In this document: piece by piece, positions 21,164 through 31,115 of the stretch
How the letters are laid out: every line of letters starts with the position of its first letter
How positions within the stretch are numbered: position 1 is the first letter of the stretch
Assembly (NCBI RefSeq): GCF_000380335.1
Contig: NC_021149.1
Coordinates: forward strand, 1,426,001 to 1,490,000
From: Azotobacter vinelandii CA
GTDB taxonomy: Bacteria > Pseudomonadota > Gammaproteobacteria > Pseudomonadales > Pseudomonadaceae
Reading direction: 5' to 3'
DNA: 64,000 nucleotides
Program-made: the position numbers and the translations under genes
Notes under the pieces: generated by a model
Database searches by the model: none
The model's input: only the letters and a program-made list of their open reading frames with translations
What the model was told of the DNA's origin: nothing

Positions 21164-22189
21164 GTGGTCGCTGCACTGCTGAAGCCCGCCATCGTGGCCG
21201 CCTTGGCGGCCACGATGGCGGGCTGTATGTTTTCTGAACAGGTGGAAAGCTTCGTCGGCCCGACCATGGGCAGTACCTATTCGGTGAAGTACGTCCAGCG
21301 CCGGGGAACTCCTGCCAAGGAGGAGTTGCAGCGCGAGACCGAGGCGATCCTGGCCGATCTCGATCGACAGGTGTCCACCTACCGTTCCGACTCGGATATC
21401 GAACGCTTCAACACGCTTCCCACGGGCAGTTGCGCAGCGGTGCCGGACGAGGTGCGCACCCTGGTGGCCGCCGGCGAACGTCTTTCCGTGGAGAGCGAGG
21501 GCGCGCTGGATCTGACCGTCGGCCCCCTGCTCGATCTCTGGGGCTTCGGTCCGCACGGCCATGGCGAACAGGTGCCGGATGCCGAGGCGATCGCCGCGGC
21601 GCGCCAGCGCGTGGGGCACCAGTATCTGCGCATCGACGGCGAGCGGTTGTGCAAGGATGCCCCGGTGCAGGTGGATTTCAACAGCATCGCCGCCGGCCAT
21701 GCGGTCGACCGGGTCGCCGCCCGGTTCGAGGCGCTGGGCGTGGACAGCTACCTGGTGGAAATCACCGGCGAACTCAAGGCCAGGGGGCACAAGCCCGACG
21801 GCACGCCCTGGCGGATCGCCATCGAGGCACCCCATGACAACGAACGGGTCGCGCAGCGGATCATCGCCCTCGACGGCTATGCGGTTTCCACATCGGGAGA
21901 CTACCGCAATTTCTTCGAGCAGAATGGCAAGCGCTATTCCCATACGGTGGACCCCAGGCTCGGCGCACCGGTCGCCCACCGGCTGGCCGCGGTGACGGTC
22001 GTGGACCCTTCGGCTCTCCGGGCGGACGGTCTGTCCACTGTCCTGATGGTGCTCGGCGAGGAACGCGGCCTGGCTTTCGCGGAGCAGCGGGGTATCGCCG
22101 CCTTTCTGGTGATTCGTGACGGGCAGGCGTTCGTCACCAAAAGTACGGCAACCTTCGACCGACTGTTCGGCAAGGGAGACAAGCAATGA
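21164..22189 (+). CDS. apbE: FMN:protein transferase ApbE (lipoprotein)
   Basis: Attaches FMN through a phosphoester bond to Thr in NqrB and NqrC (DGYAGAT and DGLAGAT, encoded upstream). It has 341 residues from a GTG start at 21164. The N-terminus is a lipoprotein signal with lipobox MAGC and acylated Cys at residue 21, so it acts in the periplasm. ApbE landmarks are GPTMGSTYSVKY, DLTVGPLLDLWGFG, VDFNSIAAGHAVDRVA and the metal-binding YSHTVDPRLGAP region. The start has only a weak ribosome-binding site, and coupling to nqrF two bases upstream may matter. It overlaps nqrM by 4 bp. Confidence 0.95.
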   Translation: MVAALLKPAIVAALAATMAGCMFSEQVESFVGPTMGSTYSVKYVQRRGTPAKEELQRETEAILADLDRQVSTYRSDSDIERFNTLPTGSCAAVPDEVRTLVAAGERLSVESEGALDLTVGPLLDLWGFGPHGHGEQVPDAEAIAAARQRVGHQYLRIDGERLCKDAPVQVDFNSIAAGHAVDRVAARFEALGVDSYLVEITGELKARGHKPDGTPWRIAIEAPHDNERVAQRIIALDGYAVSTSGDYRNFFEQNGKRYSHTVDPRLGAPVAHRLAAVTVVDPSALRADGLSTVLMVLGEERGLAFAEQRGIAAFLVIRDGQAFVTKSTATFDRLFGKGDKQ

Positions 22190-22419
22190 CCTGGGTACTG
22201 GTTTTTCTCGTCATGCTGCTGGTGGTACTGGGCATGTCCATCGGTGTGATCATGGGCCGCAAGCCGATCGCCGGCTCCTGTGGCGGTATCGCCAACCTGG
22301 GGATCGAGAAGGACGACTGTCCCATCTGCGGTGGCGATCAGGACAAGTGCGAAGAGGCGAATGCCGGGAGCGATAAGGCGGCCAAGCCCCGCCTCGCCTA
22401 TGACGCCAACAGGGATTGA
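22186..22419 (+). CDS. nqrM: NqrM, Na+-NQR assembly factor
   Basis: Encodes 77 residues: one membrane helix (2-22), then a Cys-rich stretch with C32 (GSCGG), C45 and C48 (CPIC) and C55. This is the former DUF539 family, shown in Vibrio to be needed for maturation of Na+-NQR, probably by delivering iron to the NqrD/NqrE centre. The ATG overlaps the apbE stop (ATGA). It is the last gene of the operon. Confidence 0.93.
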   Translation: MTWVLVFLVMLLVVLGMSIGVIMGRKPIAGSCGGIANLGIEKDDCPICGGDQDKCEEANAGSDKAAKPRLAYDANRD

Positions 22420-22511
22420 CCGCTCTAGGGCGGGCTGGAGATACCCAAAAGGCCTATAGCGACGGGACCGGCGTTGGAGTATTCAGTCGGGTTCCGAGCG
22501 AATTCGTCAAC

Positions 22512-22539
22512 CGCGCCGGGGGGCGCCCCGGCGCGTTTT
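22512..22539 (+). terminator. Terminator hairpin between nqrM and sthA
   Basis: A 10-bp all-GC stem (22512-22521 with 22526-22535) with a GGCG loop is followed directly by TTTT (22536-22539). It ends only 11 bp before the sthA ATG, and the sthA Shine-Dalgarno AGGAG begins 2 bp after the T run. Confidence 0.75.
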
Positions 22540-22550
22540 CAGGAGTAAGT

Positions 22551-23945
22551 ATGGCTGTATATAACTACGATGTGGTGGTAATCGGCACAGGCCCTGCTGG
22601 CGAAGGGGCAGCGATGAATGCCGTGAAGGCCGGGCGCAAGGTAGCGGTCGTGGATGATCGCCCCCAGGTCGGCGGCAACTGCACCCACCTCGGAACCATT
22701 CCCTCCAAGGCGCTGCGCCACTCGGTGCGGCAGATCATGCAGTACAACAACAATCCGCTGTTCCGCCAGATCGGCGAGCCGCGCTGGTTTTCCTTCGCCG
22801 ATGTCCTGAAGAGCGCCGAGCAGGTCATCGCCAAGCAGGTTTCCTCGCGGACCGGCTACTATGCGCGCAACCGTATCGATACCTTCTTCGGGACCGCGAG
22901 CTTCTGCGACGAGCACACCATCGAGGTCGTCCACCTCAACGGTATGGTGGAAACGCTGGTGGCCAAGCAGTTCGTCATCGCCACCGGGTCGCGTCCCTAC
23001 CGCCCGGCCGATGTCGATTTCACCCATCCGCGCATCTACGACAGCGACACCATCCTCAGCCTCGGCCACACGCCGCGCCGGTTGATCATCTACGGAGCGG
23101 GGGTGATCGGCTGCGAATATGCCTCCATCTTCAGTGGGCTGGGCGTGCTGGTCGACCTCATCGACAACCGCGACCAACTGCTCAGTTTCCTCGACGACGA
23201 AATCTCCGACTCGCTCAGCTACCACCTGCGCAACAACAACGTGCTGATCCGCCACAACGAGGAATACGAGCGTGTCGAAGGCCTGGACAACGGGGTGATC
23301 CTGCACCTCAAGTCCGGCAAGAAGATCAAGGCCGACGCCTTCCTGTGGAGCAACGGCCGTACCGGCAATACCGACAAGCTGGGCCTGGAGAACATCGGTC
23401 TCAAGGCCAATGGTCGCGGACAGATCCAGGTCGACGAGCACTACCGTACCGAAGTCAGCAACATCTATGCCGCTGGTGACGTGATCGGCTGGCCGAGCCT
23501 GGCCAGCGCCGCCTATGACCAGGGTCGTTCGGCCGCGGGCAGTATCACCGAGAACGATAGCTGGCGTTTCGTCGACGACGTGCCGACCGGCATCTACACC
23601 ATTCCGGAGATCAGTTCGGTCGGCAAGACCGAGCGCGAACTGACCCAGGCGAAGGTTCCCTACGAGGTCGGCAAGGCCTTCTTCAAGGGCATGGCCCGGG
23701 CACAGATCGCCGTCGAGAAGGCCGGCATGCTGAAGATCCTCTTTCACCGCGAGACGCTGGAAATCCTCGGCGTGCACTGCTTCGGCTATCAGGCTTCGGA
23801 AATCGTCCATATCGGCCAGGCGATCATGAACCAGAAGGGCGAGGCGAATACCCTCAAGTATTTCATCAACACCACCTTCAACTACCCGACCATGGCCGAG
23901 GCCTACCGGGTGGCGGCCTACGACGGTCTCAATCGGCTTTTTTGA
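22551..23945 (+). CDS. sthA: Soluble pyridine nucleotide transhydrogenase
   Basis: FAD enzyme that moves reducing equivalents between NADPH and NAD+. It has 464 residues, the usual length. The N-terminal FAD site is [13 protein letters not shown]. The position of the redox disulfide in related reductases reads [12 protein letters not shown]44 is present and the second Cys is replaced by T49, as expected for SthA and unlike lipoamide dehydrogenase. The NAD(P) site is [14 protein letters not shown]. The ATG at 22551 follows AGGAGTAAGT; longer in-frame readings upstream pass through a terminator hairpin and are rejected. Confidence 0.96.
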   Translation: MAVYNYDVVVIGTGPAGEGAAMNAVKAGRKVAVVDDRPQVGGNCTHLGTIPSKALRHSVRQIMQYNNNPLFRQIGEPRWFSFADVLKSAEQVIAKQVSSRTGYYARNRIDTFFGTASFCDEHTIEVVHLNGMVETLVAKQFVIATGSRPYRPADVDFTHPRIYDSDTILSLGHTPRRLIIYGAGVIGCEYASIFSGLGVLVDLIDNRDQLLSFLDDEISDSLSYHLRNNNVLIRHNEEYERVEGLDNGVILHLKSGKKIKADAFLWSNGRTGNTDKLGLENIGLKANGRGQIQVDEHYRTEVSNIYAAGDVIGWPSLASAAYDQGRSAAGSITENDSWRFVDDVPTGIYTIPEISSVGKTERELTQAKVPYEVGKAFFKGMARAQIAVEKAGMLKILFHRETLEILGVHCFGYQASEIVHIGQAIMNQKGEANTLKYFINTTFNYPTMAEAYRVAAYDGLNRLF

Positions 23946-23949
23946 GAGG

Positions 23950-23978
23950 CTCCGACCGGTGGCCTGAGCCGGTCGGAG
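23950..23978. terminator. Stem-loop between convergent sthA and glycerophosphodiesterase genes
   Basis: A perfect 10-bp stem (23950-23959 with 23969-23978) has a 9-base loop and lies in the 42-bp gap between two stop codons. There is no T run on either side, so it may end transcripts weakly or protect 3' ends. Confidence 0.5.
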
Positions 23979-23987
23979 GGGACGACT

Positions 23988-24710
23988 TCAGCCTTTCCCA
24001 AGGGTGGCAATGGCCAAACCGGGAAAGTCTGTGATCAGGCTGTCCACCCCGAAATCGGCGAGCCGGCGCATCAGCGCCGGTTCGTTCACCGTCCATACCG
24101 ATACCCGCAATCCCATCTGGCGCGCCCTTTTCAAACGCTCCGGGGTACACAGCGTCCAGTTCAGGGCGAGCAGTTCGCAGCCATGGTTGCGAGCCGCCTT
24201 CAGCGGATCGAGCCAGGCGTATTCGGCGACCAGGCCGCGCGACAGATCGGGTGCCAGCCGGCGCAGGGCGCGCAGGACTTCCCGCGAACTCGAGGTCACC
24301 GTGATCCGCTCGCGCAGTCCGTGGCGCTCGACGAGTTCCTGGATGGCCAGTACGGTGCGCGTCGCGCGTACCCGCGAAGCGCTCTTCACTTCCAGTTGCC
24401 AGTGTTCGAAGTCGCATTTCTCGAAGAGTTCGGCAAGGCGCGGGATGGGGCAGGGCTGTACCCAGCCGGGGCCGCCCTGGCGGGCGTCGATGTTCGCCAG
24501 TTCGGCGGCATCCTGTTCGCTGACCTTGCCGCGGCGACCGGTGGTGCGCTTCAGGGTCGGATCGTGGATGACCATCAGTTCGCCGTCGCGAGACAGGTGC
24601 AGATCGAGTTCGCAGCGTCGTACGCCATGTTCGAGACAGCGCTGGAAGCCGACTAGAGTGTTTTCCGGGGCTTCGCCCTTGGCGCCGCGGTGGCCGTAGA
24701 TGAGAGTCAC
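23988..24710 (-). CDS. Glycerophosphodiester phosphodiesterase (cytosolic, UgpQ type)
   Basis: Hydrolyses glycerophosphodiesters to glycerol-3-phosphate and an alcohol. It has 240 residues from a GTG start. The GDPD signature is present: YGHRGAKGEAPENT (H7, R8, E13, N15), VIHDPTLKRTTG and LEVKSA, supplying the catalytic His pair and metal-binding acids. No signal peptide, so a cytosolic type. GTG 24710 is chosen because AAAGGA lies 7 nt upstream and homologues begin at VTLIYGHRG; the upstream in-frame ATG at 24842 would add an unlike Arg/Pro-rich tail. It converges with sthA and diverges from lolC. Confidence 0.9.
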   Translation of the reverse strand: MTLIYGHRGAKGEAPENTLVGFQRCLEHGVRRCELDLHLSRDGELMVIHDPTLKRTTGRRGKVSEQDAAELANIDARQGGPGWVQPCPIPRLAELFEKCDFEHWQLEVKSASRVRATRTVLAIQELVERHGLRERITVTSSSREVLRALRRLAPDLSRGLVAEYAWLDPLKAARNHGCELLALNWTLCTPERLKRARQMGLRVSVWTVNEPALMRRLADFGVDSLITDFPGLAIATLGKG

Positions 24711-24957
24711 TATGGGTCCTTTCGGAGCGGTTTCGCTCTGCGTGGTTGAGGGGGCGAAAGCGGGGCGGGAGCCTGCGCGCAGGGCGGGCAATTTCCGATG
24801 CCATCCGTCGCGGCGATACGGTAGTATGCGCGGCGATTCCATGTCGACATGGCATCTCCCAGGCCAACTGCCGGCCCCGAGTTTAACAGTTGGGCTCGGC
24901 CTTCAGGTTCCGCCGGGTGGCGCTTTTCCTTTCGCCGACGATAACGATTTCCTCGCT

Positions 24958-26208
24958 ATGTTCAGACCGCTGTCCGTCTTCATCGGCTTGCGCTACACGG
25001 GTGCCAAGCGGCGCAACCATTTCGTCTCCTTCATTTCCCTGACCTCGATGATCGGCTTGGCCTTGGGCGTGCTGGTGATGATCGTGGTGCTGTCGGTGAT
25101 GAACGGTTTCGACCACGAGATGCGCACTCGGGTGCTCGGCATGGTCCCGCACGCGACCATCGAAAGTCCGGTGCCGATCGACGACTGGCGCAGCCTGGCG
25201 GCGCAGGCACGGACGCATCCGCAGGTCGTCGCGGTGGCGCCCTTCACCCAGGTGCAGGGGCTCCTGACCCATGACGGCCAGGTACAGAAGGTGCTGATCA
25301 ACGCCGTCGATCCCGCTCTCGAACCCCACGTATCGATCATCGGCGACTTCTTTCGCCAGGGCGGCTTGGCGGCGTTGCAGCCGGGCGGGTTCGGCATCCT
25401 CATCGGCGACAAGGCCGCTGCCAAGCTGGGTGTCGGCATCGGCGACCGGGTCACCTTCATCGCTCCCGAGGTGGCGGTGACCCCGGCCGGCATGTTTCCT
25501 CGAATGAAGCGCTTCACCGTGCAGGGGATCTTCCATGTCGGCGCCGGCGAGCTGGACGGCTACGTGGCCATGGCCCATCTCGACGACATCGGGCGGCTGC
25601 AGCGCTGGAAAAGCGGCCAGGTCCAGGGCCTGCGGCTCAGGTTCGCCGACCTGTTCCAGGCGCCGCGGACCGCCTGGGCGATAGCGGAGCGGCTGAAGGG
25701 CGGAGATTTCTACGCCCGCGACTGGACGCGCAGCCACGGCAATCTGTACCAGGCGATCCGCATGGAAAAGAACATGATCGGCCTGCTGCTGCTGCTGATC
25801 GTCGCGGTGGCGGCGTTCAATATCATTTCCACGCTGGTGATGGTGGTCACCGACAAGAAGGGCGATATCGCCATCCTGCGCACCCTGGGCGCCACGCCGG
25901 CGCAGATCATGGCCACCTTCATGGTGCAGGGCACGGTGATCGGCGTGATCGGCACCCTGATAGGTGGCGCCCTGGGCATTCTCGCCGCGCTCAACATCGG
26001 CAGTTGGATCGCCGCCCTCGAGGGGCTGCTGGGCCACAAGTTCCTCAGTGCGGACGTCTATTTCATCGATTACCTGCCTTCGCAACTGATGGGCGAGGAC
26101 GTGCTGCTGGTCTGTGGGGCGGCCCTGTCGCTGAGTTTCCTCGCCACCCTGTATCCGGCCTGGCGCGCCGCGCGTACCCGGCCCGCGGAGGCCCTGCGTT
26201 ATGAGTGA
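24958..26208 (+). CDS. lolC: Lipoprotein-releasing system permease LolC
   Basis: Inner-membrane subunit of the LolCDE ABC system that detaches lipoproteins for transfer to LolA. It has 416 residues. FtsX-type layout: one N-terminal helix (about 25-50, [26 protein letters not shown]-like), a large periplasmic domain, then three C-terminal helices (about 275-400). The ATG at 24958 matches family N-termini ([21 protein letters not shown]). A 247-bp space separates it from the divergent phosphodiesterase gene; it should contain the lol promoter, but I see no clear consensus. lolD overlaps its end by 8 bp. Confidence 0.94.
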   Translation: MFRPLSVFIGLRYTGAKRRNHFVSFISLTSMIGLALGVLVMIVVLSVMNGFDHEMRTRVLGMVPHATIESPVPIDDWRSLAAQARTHPQVVAVAPFTQVQGLLTHDGQVQKVLINAVDPALEPHVSIIGDFFRQGGLAALQPGGFGILIGDKAAAKLGVGIGDRVTFIAPEVAVTPAGMFPRMKRFTVQGIFHVGAGELDGYVAMAHLDDIGRLQRWKSGQVQGLRLRFADLFQAPRTAWAIAERLKGGDFYARDWTRSHGNLYQAIRMEKNMIGLLLLLIVAVAAFNIISTLVMVVTDKKGDIAILRTLGATPAQIMATFMVQGTVIGVIGTLIGGALGILAALNIGSWIAALEGLLGHKFLSADVYFIDYLPSQLMGEDVLLVCGAALSLSFLATLYPAWRAARTRPAEALRYE

Positions 26209-26899
26209 CATTGCCATGAAAGATCGGGCCGTTCTCAGTTGTCGTAACCTGGGCAAGCGCTACGAGGAGGGCCCGCAGTCGGTGGTGGTGCTTTCCGGCC
26301 TGGAGCTGGACCTGCAGCCGGGCGAGCGGGTGGCCATCGTCGGCAGTTCGGGTTCCGGCAAGAGCACCCTGCTCAATCTGCTCGGTGGCCTGGACACGCC
26401 CAGCGAGGGCAGCGTGTGGCTGGCCGGCGAGGAGCTCTCGGCGCTCAGCGAGAAGGCGCGGGGCCTGCTGCGCAACCGCGCGTTGGGCTTCGTCTATCAG
26501 TTCCATCACCTGTTGCCGGAGTTCACCGCTCTGGAAAACGTCTGCATGCCCCTGTTGATCGCCAGGGTGGCGATTCCCGAGGCGCGCCAGCGGGCCGCCG
26601 CGCTGCTCGAGCGGGTCGGCCTGGGCCATCGTCTCAGGCACAAGCCGGCGGAGCTCTCCGGCGGCGAGCGCCAGCGCGTGGCGATCGCCCGGGCCCTGGC
26701 CAACCGGCCGGGCCTGGTGTTGCTCGACGAGCCGACCGGCAATCTCGACCAGCACACCGCCCAGGGTATCCAGGAGTTGATGCTGGAGCTCAGCATCTCC
26801 CTGCAAACGGCTTTCCTGGTGGTGACGCACGATCTCCAACTGGCCCGCCAGATGGACCGGATACTGCGTCTCGAAGACGGTCGGCTGGTCGCGGAGTGA
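26201..26899 (+). CDS. lolD: Lipoprotein-releasing system ATPase LolD
   Basis: ABC ATPase of 232 residues. Walker A is GSSGSGKST (about 45-53), the signature is LSGGERQR, and Walker B is [12 protein letters not shown], with the H-loop VVTHD near the end. The start at 26201 overlaps lolC and has GGAGG at 9 nt. A second ATG at 26216 ([14 protein letters not shown]) lines up better with the P. aeruginosa N-terminus as I remember it, so the first five residues are uncertain. lolE follows after 2 bp. Confidence 0.95.
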   Translation: MSDIAMKDRAVLSCRNLGKRYEEGPQSVVVLSGLELDLQPGERVAIVGSSGSGKSTLLNLLGGLDTPSEGSVWLAGEELSALSEKARGLLRNRALGFVYQFHHLLPEFTALENVCMPLLIARVAIPEARQRAAALLERVGLGHRLRHKPAELSGGERQRVAIARALANRPGLVLLDEPTGNLDQHTAQGIQELMLELSISLQTAFLVVTHDLQLARQMDRILRLEDGRLVAE

Positions 26900-26901
26900 G
26901 C

Positions 26902-28146
26902 ATGTTTCGTCCCCTCGCGGTTTATATCGGTGCCCGCTATACCCGGGCCAAACGGCGCAACCACTACATTTCCTTCATCTCGCTGACCTCGATGCTCGGT
27001 CTCGCCCTCGGCGTGCTGGCGATGATCGTGGTGCTGTCGGTCATGAACGGTTTCCAGAAGGAGATGAGTTCACGGATTCTCGGCATGGTGCCGCATGCCG
27101 CCATCGTCGGCGCACAGCCGCTCGACGACTGGCGTTCCCTGGCCGGAACGGCGCTGGCCAATCCGCAGGTACGGGCCGTGGCGCCGCTCACCGAGCTGGA
27201 CGGGATGCTGTCCTACAAGGGGACGATGCAGCCGATTCAGGTCCAGGGGATCGATCCCTTCGAGGAGCCGAAGGTGTCCATAATCGCCGACCACCTGCAG
27301 CAGGGCCGTCTGACCGACTTGGCGCCCGGCGAGTTCGGCACGATCATCGGCGAGATCACCGCGCGACGCTTCGCTCTGCAGGTCGGCGACAAGCTGACCT
27401 TGATCGTTCCCGAGCTGAACGGCGCTTCGGGCAGCGTCACCCCGCGCATGCAGCGGCTCAGCGTGGTCGGGATCTTCAAGATAGGCGCCGAACTGGACGG
27501 CTCGCTGGCGCTGATTCATGTCGCCGATGCGGCGCACCTGATGCGCTGGCAGCCCGGGCAGGTACAGGGTGTGCGTCTGGCGCTGAAGGATCTGTACCAG
27601 GCGCCGAAGGTGGCGGGCGGAATCGCCGGCGAGCTCGGCGCGGCCTATCGCGCCGTCGACTGGACGCAGACCCAGGGTAGCCTGTTCAGTGCCATGCAGA
27701 TGGAAAAGACCATGATCGGGCTGCTGCTGTTGCTGATCGTCGCAGTGGCAGCATTCAACATCGTCGCCACCCTGATCATGGTGGTCGCCGACAAGGGCGC
27801 AGACATCGCCATCCTGCGCACCCTGGGCGCCACGCCGGGGCAGATCATGGCGATCTTCATGGTGCAGGGCTCGGTGATCGGGGCGTTCGGCATCCTGATC
27901 GGCGCCGTGTTGGGCATGATAGTAGCGTTGAACGTCAGCGATCTGATCGGCTGGCTGGAGTCGGTCAGCGGCCGACAGATCCTCAGCTCGGACATCTATT
28001 TCGTCAGCTACCTACCGTCCGACCTGCAGATGCTGGATGTGGCGCTGGTCTGCACGGCCGCTCTCGTCCTGAGTTTTCTCGCCACCCTCTATCCGTCCTG
28101 GCGTGCCGCCCGCACCCAGCCGGCCGAGGCCCTGCGCTACGAGTGA
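26902..28146 (+). CDS. lolE: Lipoprotein-releasing system permease LolE
   Basis: Encodes 414 residues with the same FtsX/MacB-type layout as LolC: N-terminal helix, periplasmic domain, three C-terminal helices ending EALRYE, exactly as in LolC. Very similar to LolC in the membrane parts ([37 protein letters not shown]) and more divergent in the periplasmic part. LolC/LolE names are given by order; both form the heterodimer with LolD. It completes the lolCDE operon. Confidence 0.93.
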   Translation: MFRPLAVYIGARYTRAKRRNHYISFISLTSMLGLALGVLAMIVVLSVMNGFQKEMSSRILGMVPHAAIVGAQPLDDWRSLAGTALANPQVRAVAPLTELDGMLSYKGTMQPIQVQGIDPFEEPKVSIIADHLQQGRLTDLAPGEFGTIIGEITARRFALQVGDKLTLIVPELNGASGSVTPRMQRLSVVGIFKIGAELDGSLALIHVADAAHLMRWQPGQVQGVRLALKDLYQAPKVAGGIAGELGAAYRAVDWTQTQGSLFSAMQMEKTMIGLLLLLIVAVAAFNIVATLIMVVADKGADIAILRTLGATPGQIMAIFMVQGSVIGAFGILIGAVLGMIVALNVSDLIGWLESVSGRQILSSDIYFVSYLPSDLQMLDVALVCTAALVLSFLATLYPSWRAARTQPAEALRYE

Positions 28147-28170
28147 TGGGCCGAGCGGCGCTGCCTTGCC

Positions 28171-28698
28171 TCAGGGCTGGGGATTGCGCCGTCTTTCCTG
28201 ACGCTTGCGCCAGTTGTGGCGGACCCACCAGCGCCAGAACAGCATGGTCGCGAAGTAACCGACGACGCCGAGCACGACGCCGGTGATGAACGAGCCAACC
28301 AGGATCGGCTCCCACAGGGTGGCTATCCGTTCGCTGATCCAGGCCATGCTCAGTTCGCTGGGCAGGGTTATCGGCGGGGTGTCCAGAACCCAACTGCCGA
28401 CCTTGTAGGTACAGTAGAACACCGGCGGCATGGTGATGGGGTTGGTCAGCCAGACCAGGCCGATGGCGATCGGCAGGTTGGCCCGCACTGGAATGGCCAG
28501 GCCGGCGGCGAGAAGCATCTGCATCGGGATCGGTATGAAGGCGCTGAAAAGACCGACGAGCATGGCGCGCGATACCGAGTGGCGGTTCAGGTGCCAGAGG
28601 TTGGGGTCGTGGATCAGGGTGCCCAAAAAGCGCAGGGATTTGTGTTCCCTGATGCTATCCGGATGCGGCATGTAGCGCTTAAAGATGCGACGGGGCAT
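28171..28698 (-). CDS. DUF2062 membrane protein
   Basis: Encodes 175 residues with the DUF2062 pattern: a basic N-terminus (MPRRIFKRYMPHPDSIREHKSLRFLG), then SRAMLVGLFSAFIPIPMQML, TNPITMPPVFYCTYKVG and a long C-terminal helix (about 135-160) before a basic tail. Three or so membrane segments. Function unknown. The same place beside comEC holds a homologue in other pseudomonads. Divergent from comEC; a TAATACT -10-like element lies upstream on the minus strand. Confidence 0.85.
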   Translation of the reverse strand: MPRRIFKRYMPHPDSIREHKSLRFLGTLIHDPNLWHLNRHSVSRAMLVGLFSAFIPIPMQMLLAAGLAIPVRANLPIAIGLVWLTNPITMPPVFYCTYKVGSWVLDTPPITLPSELSMAWISERIATLWEPILVGSFITGVVLGVVGYFATMLFWRWWVRHNWRKRQERRRNPQP

Positions 28699-28818
28699 GG
28701 CGACACTCGGCAGTTCGAAGCGCCAGTATTATGCATGCATTGATGACGGCCCGCTGTAGGTATTGTGTCTGCCGATTCCGCTGGCCGTTCCGACGAATCG
28801 ATTGCGGAGTCGTCTCGA

Positions 28819-31044
28819 ATGTTGCGCACAGGGATGTTGGCGCTCACCGCAGGTCTGCTCGTCCTGCGTTTCCTTCCGGCCCTACCGCCCTGGTGGCTGT
28901 GGTCGCCGATGGCGCTGGGCGCTGCGATCCTTCTGGCGGCGCGTCGCTATTCGCCGGCGCTCTTTCTCTTCGGTCTCGGCTGGGCCTGCCTGTCGGCGCA
29001 CTGGGCGCTGGAGGAACGGTTGCCTGTCGAACTCGATGGTCGCACCCTGTGGCTGGAGGGGCTGGTGGTCGGTCTGCCGGCGCGCATCGACGGCACGCTG
29101 CATTTCCAACTGGAGGAGGCCTCTTCCCGGCGCGCCGAACTGCCCGGGCGACTGCGCCTAGCGTGGCACGCCGGGCCGGAGGTCCGCGCCGGGGAGCGCT
29201 GGCGCCTGGCGGTCAGCCTCAAGCGTCCGCGCGGCCTGGTCAACCCGCAGGGTTTCGATTACGAGGCCTGGCTGCTGGCCCAGCGGATCGGCGCCACCGG
29301 GACGGTGAAAGCGGGAGAGCGACTCGGAACGCCGGAAAACGCCGACGGTTGGCGCGATTCCCTGCGCCAGCGCCTGCTGCAGGTCGATGCCCATGGCCGT
29401 GAGGGCGCGCTCGCCGCGCTGGTGATGGGCGACGCGTCCGGGCTGAGCGTGGCGGACTGGAAGCTCCTGCAGGATACCGGCACCGTGCATCTGATGGTGA
29501 TCTCCGGCCAGCATGTCGGCCTGCTTGCCGGCCTGGTCTACGGGCTGGTGGTCCTGCTGGCGAGATTTGGCCTGTGGCCGGGTTTTCTGCCCTGGTTGCC
29601 CTGTGCCTGCGGCCTGGCCTTCGCCACCGCGCTCGGTTATGGCTGGCTGGCCGGCTTCGGGGTACCAGTACAGCGGGCCTGCGCCATGCTCGCCGTGGTG
29701 CTGTTCTGGCGCCTGCGTTTCCGCCACCTGGGTCTCTGGCTACCCATCCTGCTGGCGCTGGACGGCGTACTGCTGCTCGAGCCCCTGGCCAGCCTGCAGC
29801 CGGGGTTCTGGCTGTCGTTCGGTGCGGTGGTGATCCTCGTCCTGGCCTTCGGCGGCCGGCTGGGTGCCTGGTCGTGGCGGCAGACCCTGTGGCGAGCGCA
29901 GTGGACCAGTGCGCTGGGACTGCTACCGTTGTTGCTGGCCTTGGGCCTGCCGATCAGTCTCAGCGGTCCGTTGGCCAATCTGGTCGCGGTACCCTGGGTC
30001 GGTTTCGCGGTGGTCCCGCTGGCTCTGCTCGGAACCCTGCTGCTGCCCTTGCCGGCAATGGGCGAGGGCCTTCTCTGGCTGGCCGGCGCCTTGCTGGAGA
30101 CGCTGTTTCGGCTGCTCGGCGAGATCGCCGGCGCCGTACCGGCCTGGCTGCCCCACGCGGTGCCGGTCTGGGGCTGGCTGCTGGCGCTGCTCGGGACCCT
30201 GCTGATCCTGCTGCCGGCGGGAGTGCCGCTGCGTGTCCCGGGACTGGCGCTGCTGCTGCCCCTGGCATTTCCGCCGCAGGAGCGAATCCCGCAGGCACGG
30301 GCCGATGTCTGGCTGCTGGATGTCGGGCAGGGCCTTGCCGTGCTTGTGCGTACCCGCGGGCACGACCTGCTCTATGATGCTGGGCCGCGTTTCGGCGATT
30401 TCGATCTGGGCGAGCGCGTGGTCCTGCCTTCGCTGCGCAATCTCGGCGTGGGCCGCCTGGATCGCCTGCTGCTCAGCCATGCCGATGGCGACCACGCCGG
30501 TGGCGCCCTGGCCGTGCGGCGCGCTCTGCCGGTGGGCGAGGTCGTCGCCGGCGAGGCGCAGGCGCAATCGGCGGCGCTCGCCGCGCAGCCTTGCGCCCGT
30601 CGCGCCTGGCAGTGGGATGGTGTGCGTTTCGCCACCTGGCACTGGACGGCCGTGCAAGAGGGCAATCGGGCTTCCTGCGTGCTGCTGGTCGAGGCCGCCG
30701 GCGAGCGCCTGCTGCTGACCGGCGATATCGATGCCGCAGCCGAGCGGGCACTGCTCGACAGCCACCCGGAGTGGCGCGCCGACTGGCTGCTGGCGCCTCA
30801 CCACGGCAGCCGCAGTTCGTCTTCGCCGGCTCTGCTCAAGGCCCTGGCGCCGCGCGCGGTGCTGATCTCGCGCGGCTGGAACAACGGCTTCGGCCATCCC
30901 CATGCGCAGGTCGTGGAGCGTTACCGGAAGCTGCCGGCCGTGATTCACGATACTGCGCGCCAGGGGGCCCTGCGGTTTCGCCTGGGCGACTGGGGCCGGG
31001 CGCGCGGGCTGCGCGAAGAGCCCCGCTTCTGGCGGGAAAAATGA
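28819..31044 (+). CDS. comEC: ComEC/Rec2 family DNA-uptake channel
   Basis: Inner-membrane channel for transport of one DNA strand in natural transformation. It has 741 residues. The N-terminal DUF4131/OB-like part (about 1-180) is followed by the Competence membrane domain (about 200-470; MVISGQHVGLLAGL and many hydrophobic helices). The C-terminal metallo-beta-lactamase-like domain (about 490-720) has LDVGQGLAVLVRT, SHADGDHAGG and LAPHHGSRSS. The ATG at 28819 has GGAG 9 nt upstream and gives the family-like start MLRTGMLALTAGLL; the GTG at 28765 would add 18 unlike residues. Confidence 0.92.
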   Translation: MLRTGMLALTAGLLVLRFLPALPPWWLWSPMALGAAILLAARRYSPALFLFGLGWACLSAHWALEERLPVELDGRTLWLEGLVVGLPARIDGTLHFQLEEASSRRAELPGRLRLAWHAGPEVRAGERWRLAVSLKRPRGLVNPQGFDYEAWLLAQRIGATGTVKAGERLGTPENADGWRDSLRQRLLQVDAHGREGALAALVMGDASGLSVADWKLLQDTGTVHLMVISGQHVGLLAGLVYGLVVLLARFGLWPGFLPWLPCACGLAFATALGYGWLAGFGVPVQRACAMLAVVLFWRLRFRHLGLWLPILLALDGVLLLEPLASLQPGFWLSFGAVVILVLAFGGRLGAWSWRQTLWRAQWTSALGLLPLLLALGLPISLSGPLANLVAVPWVGFAVVPLALLGTLLLPLPAMGEGLLWLAGALLETLFRLLGEIAGAVPAWLPHAVPVWGWLLALLGTLLILLPAGVPLRVPGLALLLPLAFPPQERIPQARADVWLLDVGQGLAVLVRTRGHDLLYDAGPRFGDFDLGERVVLPSLRNLGVGRLDRLLLSHADGDHAGGALAVRRALPVGEVVAGEAQAQSAALAAQPCARRAWQWDGVRFATWHWTAVQEGNRASCVLLVEAAGERLLLTGDIDAAAERALLDSHPEWRADWLLAPHHGSRSSSSPALLKALAPRAVLISRGWNNGFGHPHAQVVERYRKLPAVIHDTARQGALRFRLGDWGRARGLREEPRFWREK

Positions 31045-31115
31045 GACGACTGCCGTCGGCGAGCAGGTACGCCTGTGCTAGAGTTGCGCCACTTTTTCCA
31101 AGGGGATTTGCCACC

